Shown piece by piece: positions 41,272 to 52,451 of a stretch of DNA of 64,000 nucleotides; position 1 is the stretch's first letter; each line of letters starts with the position of its first letter. Made by a program: the position numbers and the translations under genes. The DNA comes from Akebia trifoliata. Lineage: Eukaryota > Streptophyta > Magnoliopsida > Ranunculales > Lardizabalaceae. The DNA lies in assembly GCA_017979445.1 (NCBI GenBank), contig CM030710.1, positions 13,564,248 to 13,628,247 on the forward strand, in the 5' to 3' direction. Below the pieces are notes generated by a model. It saw only the letters and a list, made by a program, of their open reading frames with translations. It had not been told where the DNA came from and did not search any database.

Positions 41272-42705
41272 ATGAGTTCTTCCGAACCGGCACAACCTCC
41301 AGTGACCGAAGCATCAGGTATCGACCCGCAGATAACAGCACTACTAAAGATAATCGAAAGGCAAGAAAAAATAGTCAGTACTGTGTTAGCCAACGCCAGC
41401 ATCCTACAAGGGCAAACGATACAACAGCACGCATCCGGGTCGAATCAAGAGTTACCCGAACAACCTCCGCAGGGACCCCAGACTACAATGCCACCTGCGA
41501 TGCCTGAATACCAAGGGCCCCCGCTTTATATTCCGCAGAATCGACCGCCCCCAGTGGTCATTCCCGACGATGAATGCGAGTACAGAGCTACAGACGAAAA
41601 ATTGGCGCAGCAGATCGAATCTCTACAGGAAGAGATGAGAAGAATGAAGGGCCTCAACACTATGAGCGGAACCCGATTCAAGGATTTGTGCTTCTACCCT
41701 AATGCTCAACTGCCGGCCAAGTTCAAATGCCCGGAGTTTGAAAAATATAACGGTGTAGGGTGTCCGCTGTCGCATCTGAAACTGTATTGTGGTTCCATGT
41801 GCCAGTACGGCGAGGACGATAGATTGTTGGTACAGTTGTTTCAAAGGAGCTTAACCGGGCCGGCGCTCAAATGGTTTTCTGGACTAGATCACTCACTCAT
41901 TAAGAACTGGCAAGACTTAGCCGAAATGTTCTGGCAAAATTACCGGTTCAATACTGATGTAGGGCTAGATCGAAATGACATGGCCAAAATGACAAGAAAG
42001 CAGAGGGAGACGGTGAAGGAATACGCCCAGAGATGGCGAGAATCTGCCTCACAAGTGAGGCCCGCAATGACAGAACAAGAGATGAATACTACGTTCATCT
42101 CAACACTAGGGCACGCCTTCTACACTCATCTGGTGGGACACACCACAGGCACATTCTCGAACCTAGTACAAGTGGCAGATAGGGTCGAGGACGGAATCCG
42201 AACCGGTCTGATCTTCGATTTCACGAGTCTAGGGGCAACAACGGGAATCCCTCTTCAGAGAAAGCCAGTGCCTCCAGGAAAGAAGAGGGAAGAAACTCAG
42301 GTCAATAACGTACAGCCAAACCGACCCCTCTTCATTCCCTCACCGGCACCGAGACCGCCAACACCGACAACTTCATGGGCACCAGCACCACCAATGTGGA
42401 ACCCTCCTCCTCAAAATCAATTCAGGGCAAATCCTCCACCAGTTGCACAGCAGGCACCACTATACGGGCAAAATCAGCAGGCACGACCTAACCGAGTAAA
42501 TAGAGTGTTTACCAGGTTACCCATGACATTATCAGAATTACTACCACTCCTACTCAGGGGTGAGTATCTTACAAAACGCCCACCAAATCCGGAGGCTGCC
42601 AAAGGACCAGGATACAACCCTAATTTATTCTGCGAATTCCACATGGGTGCACCAGGGCACTCTACGGACCAATGCTGGCAGCTAAGCATCAAGTACAGAA
42701 CTTAA
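41272..42705 (+). CDS. gag: E3 gag
   Basis: Capsid precursor, 477 codons from ATG 41272 (context gtcaccatga) to a stop reached by a late frameshift. The frame is open upstream to 41164, but without an ATG, and passes an acceptor-like tatccacag at 41196-41204. Residues about 130-320 are the retrotransposon gag domain (FKCPEFEKYNGVGCPLSHLK, LTGPALKWFSGL, VKEYAQRWRESASQVRP). A proline-rich stretch follows (about 340-410), then a zinc-knuckle-like CEFHMGAPGHSTDQC near the end. At about 42680 the frame shifts by a base in a short A-run; the family's QVQNLIDKKALILDGP continues in another frame. Confidence 0.88.
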   Translation: MSSSEPAQPPVTEASGIDPQITALLKIIERQEKIVSTVLANASILQGQTIQQHASGSNQELPEQPPQGPQTTMPPAMPEYQGPPLYIPQNRPPPVVIPDDECEYRATDEKLAQQIESLQEEMRRMKGLNTMSGTRFKDLCFYPNAQLPAKFKCPEFEKYNGVGCPLSHLKLYCGSMCQYGEDDRLLVQLFQRSLTGPALKWFSGLDHSLIKNWQDLAEMFWQNYRFNTDVGLDRNDMAKMTRKQRETVKEYAQRWRESASQVRPAMTEQEMNTTFISTLGHAFYTHLVGHTTGTFSNLVQVADRVEDGIRTGLIFDFTSLGATTGIPLQRKPVPPGKKREETQVNNVQPNRPLFIPSPAPRPPTPTTSWAPAPPMWNPPPQNQFRANPPPVAQQAPLYGQNQQARPNRVNRVFTRLPMTLSELLPLLLRGEYLTKRPPNPEAAKGPGYNPNLFCEFHMGAPGHSTDQCWQLSIKYRT

Positions 42706-44135
42706 TTGATAAAAAGGCCCTCATCCTAGATGGGCCTGCCAACCCACCCCAGCAGCAGAATGTCAATCAAAACCCCCTACCCACTCACAATGGAGAAGGA
42801 AGTGGGCACAGGGTAAATGTCGTCTACGGAGAGCTCAACTTCAATCCTTCGGATCTGATAGCACCGGTAGGAGCAAAAATTAGGGTCCACTTAACCCAGA
42901 AGCCAAAGATATCGTCAGTTAACACAGTCAACAACTACACAACCAATCCACCTCCAAATCCACAATTACCTCTCAGAATGGCCGACCTCACCATACATCC
43001 CACTCATCAAAATGCTGCTACCCGACCACCTCTAGTCATACCTTGCGAATCATCCAACCATCAAAGTCCAACCCGACCTCCCCTGGTTATACCGTGTACG
43101 TCGCCATATTCACAAAGATCAGCTCACCCCCCCCCCTTCACGTACCCTACGCTCCATCCCCACGTCCACCACTCGTCATTCCATACACCACCACTGCCTC
43201 CAAACCATCACCGCCACCCCTCATCCTCAACATGAAACCCGATCCACCCCCCATGATCATACGCTCACCCAAACCATTCCCCTACAGCTCCAAACAGGCA
43301 GTCCCCTGGAGCTATGAGACCACTATCACCACCACCACGGGATCGAAACGAATAGAAAGAAAAAGTAGTGGCAGATATCGACCATACGACAAGGTAGGAA
43401 AATGCCAAAATTTGCCAGGAAATGGGGAAAACATCGGGACAGAAACCGAAGGGACCGTGGAAGAGGGGACAGATGAAGAAAAAAGAAAAGCAAAGGGGAA
43501 GGGTAAGCTGTATAAGGAGGAGAAAACAGAAGAAAAGGCAAGGGTCACCGACAAGGAAGCTGCAGACTTCATTAAGCTCATCCTCAAGTGTGAGCATAAT
43601 GCAGTAGACAGATTAAACAAACAGCCAGCTCAGATTAGTATCCTGGGACTAATGCAAAAATCAGAAGAACACCAGGAGGCACTGCTGAGAGTTTTGGGAA
43701 AATCACATGTACCTTCAACCACGACACCATCACAGTTGGAACAAACAGTCAGCCAGATCATGTCCCCCAACCCTATCATTTTCACAGAGAATGAATACAC
43801 GCCTGAGGGGACGGGACATGTCGAACCACTGAACGTCATGGTCATATGCAAGGGCATGATGGTCGCCAGAGTACTAATCGATAATGGCTCAGCACTTAAC
43901 GTCTGTCCACTTGAAACATTCCGGAAGCTCAACGCTGACTGGTCATATGTGAAACCCAATAATAAGGTTGTCCGAGGCTTCGACAGTTCGAGAAGGGATT
44001 CCCTGGGAGAGGTGGATTTACCTATCACAATAGGTCCTTGCACCTTCGAAATAACATTTGAAGTCATGGAAATACCAACGACATTCAACCTGTTACTGGG
44101 CAGACCTTGGATCCACATTGCCGGAGCTGTACCTT
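42684..44135 (+). pseudogene. pro: E3 gag-protease linker and protease (frameshifted)
   Basis: After the shift at 42680, a proline-rich linker (repeats of TRPPLVIPC) reads to about 43125, where a run of ten C changes the frame again. The next frame gives a charged linker, WSYETTITTTTG, the conserved ADFIKLILKCEHNAVDRL, and the protease with LIDNGSALN (DNGS at 43880-43891, intact catalytic loop) and FNLLLGRPWIHIAGAVPSS. Further shifts follow at a T-run near 44140 and a G-run near 44168. Unlike E1, the protease active site is unchanged. Confidence 0.85.
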
Positions 44136-44169
44136 CCTCGTTTTGCACCAAAGAGTCAAATTTATCATG

Positions 44170-44711
44170 GGGGGCAGAGGATGATATCGGTATTGGCGGA
44201 GAACCTTATTCCAGCTGGGAGAGCTCCAGATGTGCCATTCATTGATATAGAGATGACGAAAGATAAAGCACTCTACCATTCGTACCAATTCGCGGCTGTC
44301 AATCACATCGAAAAGGGAAGGGAAAAGGTAAGGAGGGCAAAGCTATCAAGAGCGAACCTTATGGTTGGTCGGATCATGAAAAGATCGGGATACCGACCCA
44401 AGCAAGGGTTGGGACCGGGAGGAAGAGGAAGGGCTACACCGGTTGAAGCCAGGAAGCATATTCCTTACTTTGGTTTAGGGTTTAGACCCACAAAGAGGGA
44501 TATCGCCGAAATGAATGACAAGAAAAAAGAACTTCGGCTCGCAGAAAGCAAAATCGTGATCCGAACATCTGGAATCTGGGCCGAGTCCCTCACATCAGTG
44601 TTAGCTTTCCAAGTCCCATATAGACCTGACGACTTATCAGAACCGCCATCAGCAAAAAAGCCAAGAACGGTAAACCCTGAACCAGTGAACATTCAAGAAG
44701 ACCAATCGTAG
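44170..44711 (+). pseudogene. E3 G-patch-like segment after protease
   Basis: From about RMISVLAENLIPAGRAPDVP to stop TAG 44709-44711. The middle reads MKRSGYRPKQGLGPGGRG followed by RKHIPYFGLGFRPTKRD. The spacing of glycines is like a G-patch, an RNA-binding module that some retroviruses also carry next to protease. E1 has a weaker version in the same place. Function in plant elements is not established to my knowledge. Confidence 0.6.
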
Positions 44712-45164
44712 AGTCCCAATCATCCTTCGAAGAAGGCATTGATGTTCTATTCAATGGGGATTCCGATGAAAGTCCATCAGAGACTGCTCCAAAGCCTACT
44801 AAAGTTACTACCAACCAAGAGAACAACTCACCATTTTCATCAGGGATTGACTGGGCATCAGTCATCATCCCACCAAGCTTGGGAGGGATTATGCCCCAAC
44901 CTGACAACATTCAATCGGAGATCATGGTCATCTCCGAACCACCAACCAAATCATCCAACGAATCACTTGCTCATCTCATCCGCCCCCTCAGAGAAGGGGA
45001 GACATTGCAAACTGGGAGGAATTCCCACTGACACTTGAGGCGGTCGAGGCCTAAAAAAAAATGCCATTAGGCGACATCAATTTGCCCGAGGATCATAATG
45101 AGCCCTCGTCCTCGGGCGAAGACTGTTTTGGGGGCTCCCTACCTTTATTAACAAGTTTGCATGG
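44712..45164 (+). pseudogene. E3 linker between G-patch-like segment and RT
   Basis: A coding-like frame starting at about 44711 (SQSSFEEGIDVLFNGDSDES ... GIDWASVIIPPSLGG) runs to TGA near 45030, one base off the previous frame, so the linker is frameshifted near 44706. It then becomes low complexity. A strong acceptor-like string, ttgttcttcttatttcag, ends at 45182, before the lysine-rich start of the RT frame. Confidence 0.55.
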
Positions 45165-46557
45165 TTGTTCTTCTTATTTCAGGTATCCAGAAAATCACAA
45201 AAAAACAAATATTTCTCAAAAGGCAAAAAAATCAAAAATTTCTCAAAAATCAAAAAAATCAAAAAACTTTCAAAATCCAAAAAAATAGATATGTTAAAAA
45301 AAAAAAAAGAGTTTTCAAGGGATTTGTCTCCATCAAATGAGTATTCAGATAAAACAGAGTTTGAAAGGGACGAGTATGATTTCAATCTTGAACTCGACTT
45401 CGACCTCATGGGGATAGAAGAAGAGTCTGAGGACGAAATGGAATACCCTCCCAAAGAAATCAAAGACTTGGTAGAACGCCACGAAAGAGGTGTTCAGCCA
45501 AACATCGAGGATACAGACTCAATTAATCTCGGTACCAAAGAGGACCCGCGAATTGTCAAAATTGGGGCTTTACTAACATCACAACAAAAAGAGGAAATGG
45601 TCGAATTTCTACGAAATTATCAGGACGTCTTCGCATGGTCATACAGAGATATGCCTGGGTTAGATACCAATCTCGTTGTACACAAGCTACCCATTGCTTC
45701 CGGAAGTAAGCCAATCAAACAGAAGTTGAGAAGACTGAAACCAGAATGGACCCTCAAGGTCAAAGATGAGGTCATGAAGCAGTTCGAAGCGGGATTTCTT
45801 GCAGTCTCTACGTACCCAGAGTGGCTAGCTAACATTGTACCAGTACCCAAGAAGGACGGAAAAGTACGGATGTGTGTCGACTATCGAGACTTGAACAAGG
45901 CCAGCCCTAAGGATGATTTTCCACTACCACACATCGACACTTTAGTTGATAGTACAGCAGGGCATGGCATGTTCTCATTCATGGATGGCTTCTCAGGCTA
46001 TAACCAGATAAAGATGGCAGAAGAAGACCAAGAAAAGACAGCATTCATCACACCATGGGGTACTTTCCACTACAAAGTCATGCCGTTCGGGTTAAGGTTA
46101 AAGAACGCGGGGGCGACTTACCAACGGGCGATGACCGCGTTATTCCATGACATGATCCATAAAGAAATGGAGGTCTACGTAGATGACATGATCGCTAAGT
46201 CTGGCATTGAGAAAAAATCATTGGTCAATCTAAAGAAGTTGTTCGACAGGCTGAGGAAGTACAGCTTAAGGCTAAATCCACGCGAATGCGTATTCGGGGC
46301 AACATCGGGCAAGCTGCTGGGATTCGTCGTCAGCAGAAGGGGCATTGAAATAGATCCAACAAAGACTAAATACATCCTAGAAATGAAGGCACCCGTTACA
46401 GAAAAGGACGTTCGGGGCTTCCTGGGAAGGATACAATACATTAGCCGTTTCATTGCTCAGCTCACGCCTATCTGTGAGCCAGTCTTCAAGTTATTAAGGA
46501 AAGATACGCCGAAAAAGTGGAATAAAGACTGTCAATAAGCATTTGATAAAATCAAGC
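45165..46557 (+). pseudogene. RT: E3 reverse transcriptase (one stop)
   Basis: Open from 45165 to TAA at 46536-46538. A lysine-rich low-complexity start (to about 45300) precedes the acidic linker and INLGTKEDPRIVKIG. RT landmarks: ANIVPVPKKDGKVRMCVDYR, FSFMDGFSGYNQIKMAEEDQ, YVDD at 46176-46187, LGFVVSRRGIEIDP and GFLGRIQYISRFIAQLTPIC. The stop falls in WNKDCQ-stop-AFDKIK where a lysine is expected from E1 (QKAF). The conserved frame then continues. Active-site residues are intact. Confidence 0.9.
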
Positions 46558-47040
46558 AGTATCTGCTCAATCCACCAGTGTTAGTCCCTCCTACGCTAGG
46601 ACGACCTCTGTTAATGTACATCTCAGTGCAAGAAACATCTATGGGTGTGTGCTAGGACAACACGATGAATCAGGACGGAAAGAACAGGTCATCTACTATC
46701 TCAGCAAGAAATTCACTGATTACGAAGCAAAATACTCGACACTCGAAAAGACTTGCTGTGCATTGGTTTGGGCATCTCAACGACTACGCCATTATCTGCT
46801 CAGCTACTCGACTATGCTTATCGCCAGGATGGACCCCCTGAAGTACCTATTCGAAAAACCAGCACTAACAGGCCGCCGCACGCGAAATGGCAGTTATTGT
46901 TATCAGAATTCGACATCACCTATGTCACCCAAAAAGCCATCAAAGGGCAAGCCATCGCTGACCACCTCGCCAAGCACCCGTTGCCTGATTATGAACCGTT
47001 AAAAACAAACTTCCCGGATGAAGCCATACTATTGGTCGAG
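46558..47040 (+). pseudogene. RH: E3 RNase H (frameshifted)
   Basis: Begins NPPVLVPPTLGRPLLMYISV in the RT frame; a one-base loss near 46650 moves it to another frame (LGQHDESGRKEQVIYYLSKK, YSTLEKTCCALVWASQRLRH); a second shift near 46870 moves it again (KWQLLLSEFDITYVTQKAIK). Sequence otherwise conserved. Confidence 0.85.
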
Positions 47041-47457
47041 ACAGAAAACGATGATGATGACGAAGAACCTGGTTGGAAAATGTACTTCGACGGAGCAGCT
47101 AATCAGAAAGGAAACGGAATAGGAGCAGTCTTGATTAAACCAGACGGGTCCCACATACCGATCGCAATCAGATTGAAATTTCAATGCTCTAACAACGAAG
47201 CCGAATACGAAGCATGCATAGCAGGGTTAAAAGCAGCATTAGATCTTGAAGTAGACGAGATTGATGTTTTCGGAGATTCAAGCCTGGTAGTCTATCAGAC
47301 GACCGGAGAATGGAAAACTCGAGAACAGATACTGGTCCCTTACCATGAGTATCTAGAGGAACTAAGCTCACACTTTCACAGAATCTCATTCACCTACATG
47401 CCTAGAGCGAAGAACCAGTTCGCCGATGCACTAGCTACCCTTGCTTCCATGATTAGT
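47041..47457 (+). CDS. aRH: E3 archaeal-type RNase H domain
   Basis: Part of the uninterrupted frame 46753-48129. Catalytic-type positions: D in YFDGAANQKGNGIGAVLI, E in NNEAEYEACIAGLKAALDL, D in VFGDSSLVVYQTTGEWKTRE, D in NQFADALATLASM. Intact. This second RNase H is known from the Tat lineage. Confidence 0.88.
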
Positions 47458-48794
47458 ATCTCAGAAGGTTTGGTCATCGACCCGATTGAGATTGGAATTC
47501 AGGACGAGCCGGCCTATTGTTTACCCGTCAAAGTAGAAGAACCTGAGGAAAAAACTTGGTACTCAGACCTCAAAGCATATCGAACCCTCCCCTCAGATGC
47601 AACGCCTAACGATCGCAGAACCATTCAGAGATTGGCAGGGCAATTTTTTATCAACAATGGCATCCTGTACAAAAAGTCACACCACGAAGTCTTACTCCGA
47701 TGCGTTGCAGAAGCCGAAGCAAAGCGATTGATTGAAACTGTACATGGTGGAGTTTGTGGACCCCATATGAATGGCCACATGCTAGCAAAGAAGATCATGC
47801 GGATGGGGTATTATTGGTCGACAATGGAAAGTGACTGCTATCAGCATGTTCGCAAATGCCATCTATGCCAAATCTACGCCAACAAGATCAATGCTCCGCC
47901 TTCGGAGTTGCATAACATGACTACGCCCTGGCCCTTCTCCCTCTGGGGAATGGATGTCATCGGGCCAATCTCGCCAAAAGCTGCAAATGGACATCGCTTC
48001 ATCCTAGTGGCTATCGATTACTTCACCAAATGGGTAGAAGCTGCTTCATATGCCAACGTCACCAAAAGCAATGTCCTGAAGTTTGTCAAGAACAACATTG
48101 TCTGCAGTATGGACTTCCCAGCGGGTTAGTAACTGATAATGCTAAGAACTTCAAAAACAGGGATATGGTCAAGATGTGCGAAGATTTCCAGATCACTCAT
48201 CACAACTCCGTACCATACAGACCTAAAATGAACGGAGCAGTTGAGGCAGCCAACAAGAATATTAAGAAAATTATCGAGAAGATGGCAATTACATACAAAG
48301 ACTGGCACGATATGTTGCCTTTTGCACTCCATGCCTATCGAACTTCGTTCAGAACCTCGATTGGGGCAACTCCATATTCGTTGGTCTACGGAATGGAAGC
48401 AGTCTTACCCGTAGAGGTGGAGATTCCCTCCCTCCGAATCTTAAAAGAAACAGAATTAGATGAAACCGAATGGATCCGAGTTCGGTTCGACCAGTTAAAT
48501 CTAATCGAAGAAAAGCGGCTTGCAGCCATCTGCCATGGGCAAATTTATCAGAGACGAATAGCTCGTGCCTACAACAAGAAAGTCAAGCCTAGGGATTTCT
48601 CGCCAGGAGACCTTGTATTAAAGAAGATCTTGCCGATCCAAGAAGATGCCAGAGGAAAATTCAGACCGAACTATGAGGGACCATTCATCGTGAAGAAGGT
48701 GATGACGGGAGGAGCTCTGATCCTTACGGAGATGGACGGACAAGTCTTCCCGCAACCGATCAATGCTGACACTGTCAAAAAATACTACGCCTAA
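47458..48794 (+). pseudogene. INT: E3 integrase (one frameshift)
   Basis: HHCC finger near 47742-47872 (HGGVCGPHMNGHML ... HVRKCHLCQ). Catalytic D in WGMDVIGP (47953-47955), D in VTDNAKNF (48135-48137), E in NGAVEAANKN (48243-48245); D and E are 35 residues apart as in the family. A one-base loss near 48105 breaks the frame between the first and second D (stop at 48127-48129). The C-terminal part has YEGPFIVKKV. Ends TAA 48792-48794. Confidence 0.9.
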
Positions 48795-48913
48795 GAATTG
48801 ACCCTGAAATGACGAAAGGCCATCTTTGCTATTCTAAACCAACAAATCTAACCCTAGTCAACCCCTTTTGAGCCATCACGTTCATTTCTTAACCTAAGAG
48901 GGGCAGGTCAAGT

Positions 48914-48945
<32 letters not shown>

Positions 48946-49772
48946 AAATCAAAAGCCAAAGCATCAAGTTACTCCTGGCCCGCATGAGGATAAACTGTGA
49001 ACGGCTAAAAATACAAAAAAAACCAAAAAAAGTCAAAAAACTCGGACACTTGATCTGAGCTCGACCCAAATCTCCAGCCTAAACAAGTTCGAGAGACGCT
49101 GGGAGGAGATGCAGATCACCTTTTCGAAACAAAAATAGACAAGCCCCATGTCTAAACCGCTCTAATATATCCAGACCTTAATCTTTTTGTAACCTTTCAC
49201 CACCACTAGCCTAGGCCAACGTTTCGTCCCAACAAAAGTCCTTTTTGATCAGGGAATGTTCTAGGGCAACCCAATGACAATGACAGCATCAATGATCTTG
49301 CGACTTGGTCCGGACCTCTAAAGTCTTATTAGTCGTTGGAAGACTCGAGAGGGGAATCCAGGTCGGATATTCGAAAAAAAAAGAGTACTCAAAGTGTAGA
49401 GTAGCCGATCTTGCAGCTCAACTTGAGTCGCCGAACCACGAATAGTCGTCAGCAAACTCGAGAGGGGAATCCAGATCTATTACTCGAGAAAGAGTGCCAC
49501 TACAAGAGTAGAGTCGCCGATCTCGCAGCTCAACTTGAGTCACCAAGCCACAGAGACACAGAGACTCCGAACAGAATTGTAATGTAAAAATCTAAAGATA
49601 CAAGCATAGTCTGAAAGGGCATAGTGAAAATCCGAAAGGACGCTATGAGTAAAAGAATCAGACTATGGCAAGATCAAAGCCACCGGCACGATGAAAATCC
49701 CAAAAGGGACGTCGATGCGCAAAAATGTGGAAACCGGGTCTGGTGAAAACCGTAACTGGCACCAGGGGCAAT

Positions 49773-49804
<32 letters not shown>

Positions 49805-50243
49805 CTCCTGGCCCGCAAGAGTATAAACTGTGAACGGCAAAATCCATCCAAAGCTCCGAGACCCCAAACGGATAACGACCTTCCAATACCAGGGCACTGG
49901 GAATGATTCTAAAGGAACCAAAAGAATAATTGACATCTGCATCACCTGTGCTGGGCAAAAACACCAAAATCGTCACAACCAAAGATTTTGCAAACTCTGA
50001 ATTTATCGCACTCATTTGATAAAGGCATTTCACAAAATTGCATTTCAAAACTACTATTTTGGCCAATGACGACAAATCTAGAATGTATTCAACAAAAACT
50101 CAAGTTTTCAAGAACAATAGATACACCTGAGGCCAAGTAAGTACAAAACCTATTTTCTTTGCATTAATCCTTCAACATTTTGCATACAAAAAAAAAAAAA
50201 AGAGCGAATACAACGCAGTCAATCAAATGTCATGGTGAGAAAT
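48795..50243 (+). other. E3 3' region between integrase and antisense gene
   Basis: No gene. Contains poly-A runs (48918-48944, 49780-49804), two dispersed copies of actcctggcccgca...gtataaactgtgaacggc (48971 and 49805), and a tandem duplication (49330-49558). The agttactcctggcccg phrase resembles the post-integrase motif of E1. Confidence 0.5.
49330..49558 (+). repeat. Two-copy tandem repeat of about 113 bp
   Basis: Copies 49330-49442 and 49443-49558, each with actcgagaggggaatccag, then gtagagt(a/c)gccgatct and gcagctcaacttgagtc. About 80-85 percent alike by eye. Confidence 0.7.
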
Positions 50244-51821
50244 GAAAAAGGAGTCAAGGCGTTCCTCCAGCACGGATCCGGGCAGCCTGACTCACCATCA
50301 CTTTCTCGGCATCTGAAGCATCACGACTCACCATGTATGCAGCAAAGTCCTCAAAATGAGGACACTAGGCAAGTCGATCCCTCAACTCATCAACCTCAGC
50401 TCGAAGCCTAGCCACTTCATTACCATCACTACTTCCAGACTGGGCAAGGGCAGATGTCAGTCGAACAATCTCTTTCTGCATCTTTTTTTCGGATTTGAGC
50501 CAAATAGCCTGAATTCGACGATGATCAGTTTGAGACTCCTCAACTCGATCTCGGTAATCAAAGAAAGATGAAGCGTCGGGGCGTGTCTGAGGAACTATGG
50601 ATACCGATGGTCTCCCAGAAACAAGCTCTTGAATCCAATGCAAGTATGCCGGGAACTGGTGCGCTGCAAAGATGGGTCGACTCAGAACCTCAACCCGACC
50701 CCATTCTTTCATGAGTCGACTCAGAAGTGTAGTCGACAACGGACCAACCAACTCACTAAAATTTTCCGGGAGGAGCACGCCTTGGTCATAGCCAAATTGA
50801 CGAAGAACCCGAAGTGGTACGTAATGAGTTGCCTCGTGAAGACCAATCAAAACAAGGAAACGAGCCCCATCAAAAGCAATCACGGGGGACCCTCGAGGTT
50901 GGAAGGCACCAACCCATCTCACTTCCTCATCATCAAGGTTGCCGACAAAAGAATACCATTCTTCTTTGCCGCCTGAGATAAAAGGAGCAACTCGCTTCGA
51001 CATCATAAGTACGAGATCGGCATTCACGCAAAAGGGGCGATTAACCACTTCAGTTGAAGCCAGATGATCCATGAACCAGAGCTACAATAACAGGAGTATT
51101 CTAAAACTTGGGGAAACTAATAAATTCTAATTCAAAATTCTAATCCAAACTAAAATGGAATTTACCTGCAGGAGGGGAGCACATCCTCGAAAAGTTCGAT
51201 CGCGGCCCAAAGAACAAGTCGTGAGAGATTGGAACATTCCACTTAAAAGCATCGGGGCCAACCGGCGTCCCTCCCGGACTTGTTGCACAACGTGAATAAG
51301 AGAAAGATCTATGATGTCTCCGCCACTCGGGAACAAGAGTTGACTCACCACCATCAAAGTGAGAGCATTAAAATGAATCAGAGGCTTCGAGGGATCCGTG
51401 AGGCGGTCCACCAAAAAAGACTTGGACATTGTCTTCAAAACCGATCCGCCATCCGGAATCTTCAAAAATTTGCGATTTATGCCCAAAAAATCGGAAGCCT
51501 CACTTCGGAACCCATCACGCAAAGGCGGAATCACGACGGGACCCATATCTCAAGCCCCAACAATACTTCAAATTCTTCGATAGTGGGAGTCATTTCATGT
51601 ACCCCAAACCGGAAAAGATTAAGCTCGGGAATCCAATACCCCAACATAGCCTCAATCAAACCCCATTGCAATGGGACCTTAGGCAACGAGAGAGTGAACC
51701 CCAACTTGTTCAAGCACCATCGAGCTCTATCATCATTGTCCATGCTATCTATCCAACTACTAAAAAAGGAATCAACAATGCCATACCTTTTCAAGTTGGG
51801 AAGAGTGGATGACACCTCCAT
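50244..51821 (-). pseudogene. E3 antisense DUF7745-like (plant mobile domain-like) gene with one intron
   Basis: Lies antisense between integrase and the 3' LTR, where Tat elements are known to carry extra, often antisense, ORFs. Starts ATG 51821 (MEVSSTLPNLKRYGIVDSFF); family landmarks EMTPTIEEFEVLLGLE (near residues 76-91), SDFLGI, LIHFNALTLMVVSQLLF, QFGYDQGVLLPENF, ending with a coiled-coil-like tail (VRLTSALAQ ... EVDELRDRLA). Exon 1 ends at 51166 (cctgcag), intron 51165-51082 (gtaaattcc ... ttattgtag, 84 bp), exon 2 from 51081; phase 0. Breaks: a frameshift near 51545 and a TAG at 50365-50367, with the frame open to TGA about 38 codons further, near 50250. DUF7745 function is unknown; E4 has the same gene with the same intron. 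Confidence 0.78.
51082..51165 (-). other. Intron of the E3 antisense gene
   Basis: 84 bp, AT-rich, minus-strand donor gtaaattcc and acceptor cctgttattgtag. Removing it keeps the frame (LLQ then LWFMDHLASTE). E4 keeps an intron at the same codon boundary (55497-55573). Confidence 0.8.
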
Positions 51822-52438
51822 AGAACTTGAGAAGAAGCTTTGAAGGAAGAAGAAGAGTAAAAATCGGCCAAAAGTGAAAAAGGAAGTAAAGGTGAAAGTG
51901 AGATGTTAGGGCAGGATGGAAGGTTAAGTAAATCATTCTGGTCCGTGCCCAAAACACGGATGAAGGCAAATAAAAAACTATCCGTGCCTTGAGCACGGAT
52001 TAGTCAAAATCGAAGCCCCATTCGATAACCAAATAAAAATAAAATAAAAAAAAACAAAAAAAAACAAAAAAAAAAATAAAAAATAAAAAAAAACAAAAAA
52101 AAAAACAAAAAAAAAAAAAAAAAAAAAATCAATCAAAAATAAAAAAATAAAAATCCTTTTGAACTGCACCTATTTCGATTTGTTAAAACACGACCGAGAA
52201 ATACCCAAATTTCAAAAAATCACCAATCTTCATCAAATGAGGTCTCACACGAGCTCCGCGCCATCGAGACCAAAGAATCAATAAGGTAACTCTGTCAGAC
52301 CCCGTGCTTGAGTAACCCTTTTATGCAAAAGTCATCAATTCAACCGATAATTCGAAGTCGTGTTTTGCAAAAATTCGTCGGGCCCGTACAAATAGGGGTT
52401 TGGTCTATTCTTTGCAGTTCTTTGCACGCAATTCCTGC
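51822..52438 (+). other. E3 region between antisense gene and polypurine tract
   Basis: Two tccgtg...cacgga hairpins (51942-51960; 51980-52000, with 8-bp perfect arms atccgtgc/gcacggat), then a long A-rich run (52038-52152). It would hold the promoter of the antisense gene, but no clear TATA box is seen on the minus strand. Confidence 0.45.
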
Positions 52439-52451
52439 AAAGAAGGGCAGC
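52439..52451 (+). other. E3 polypurine tract
   Basis: aaagaagggcagc directly before the 3' LTR; similar to aaagaggggcatc of family A. Confidence 0.8.

Noticed and set aside
43265..43620. Minus-strand ORFs opposite the E3 protease linker
   Set aside because: Shadows of the proline- and lysine-rich linker coding sequence on the plus strand.
48918..48944. Poly-A run as the tail of a retrotransposed mRNA or LINE/SINE
   Set aside because: No target-site duplication or element sequence upstream; similar A-runs occur throughout the non-coding parts of these elements.
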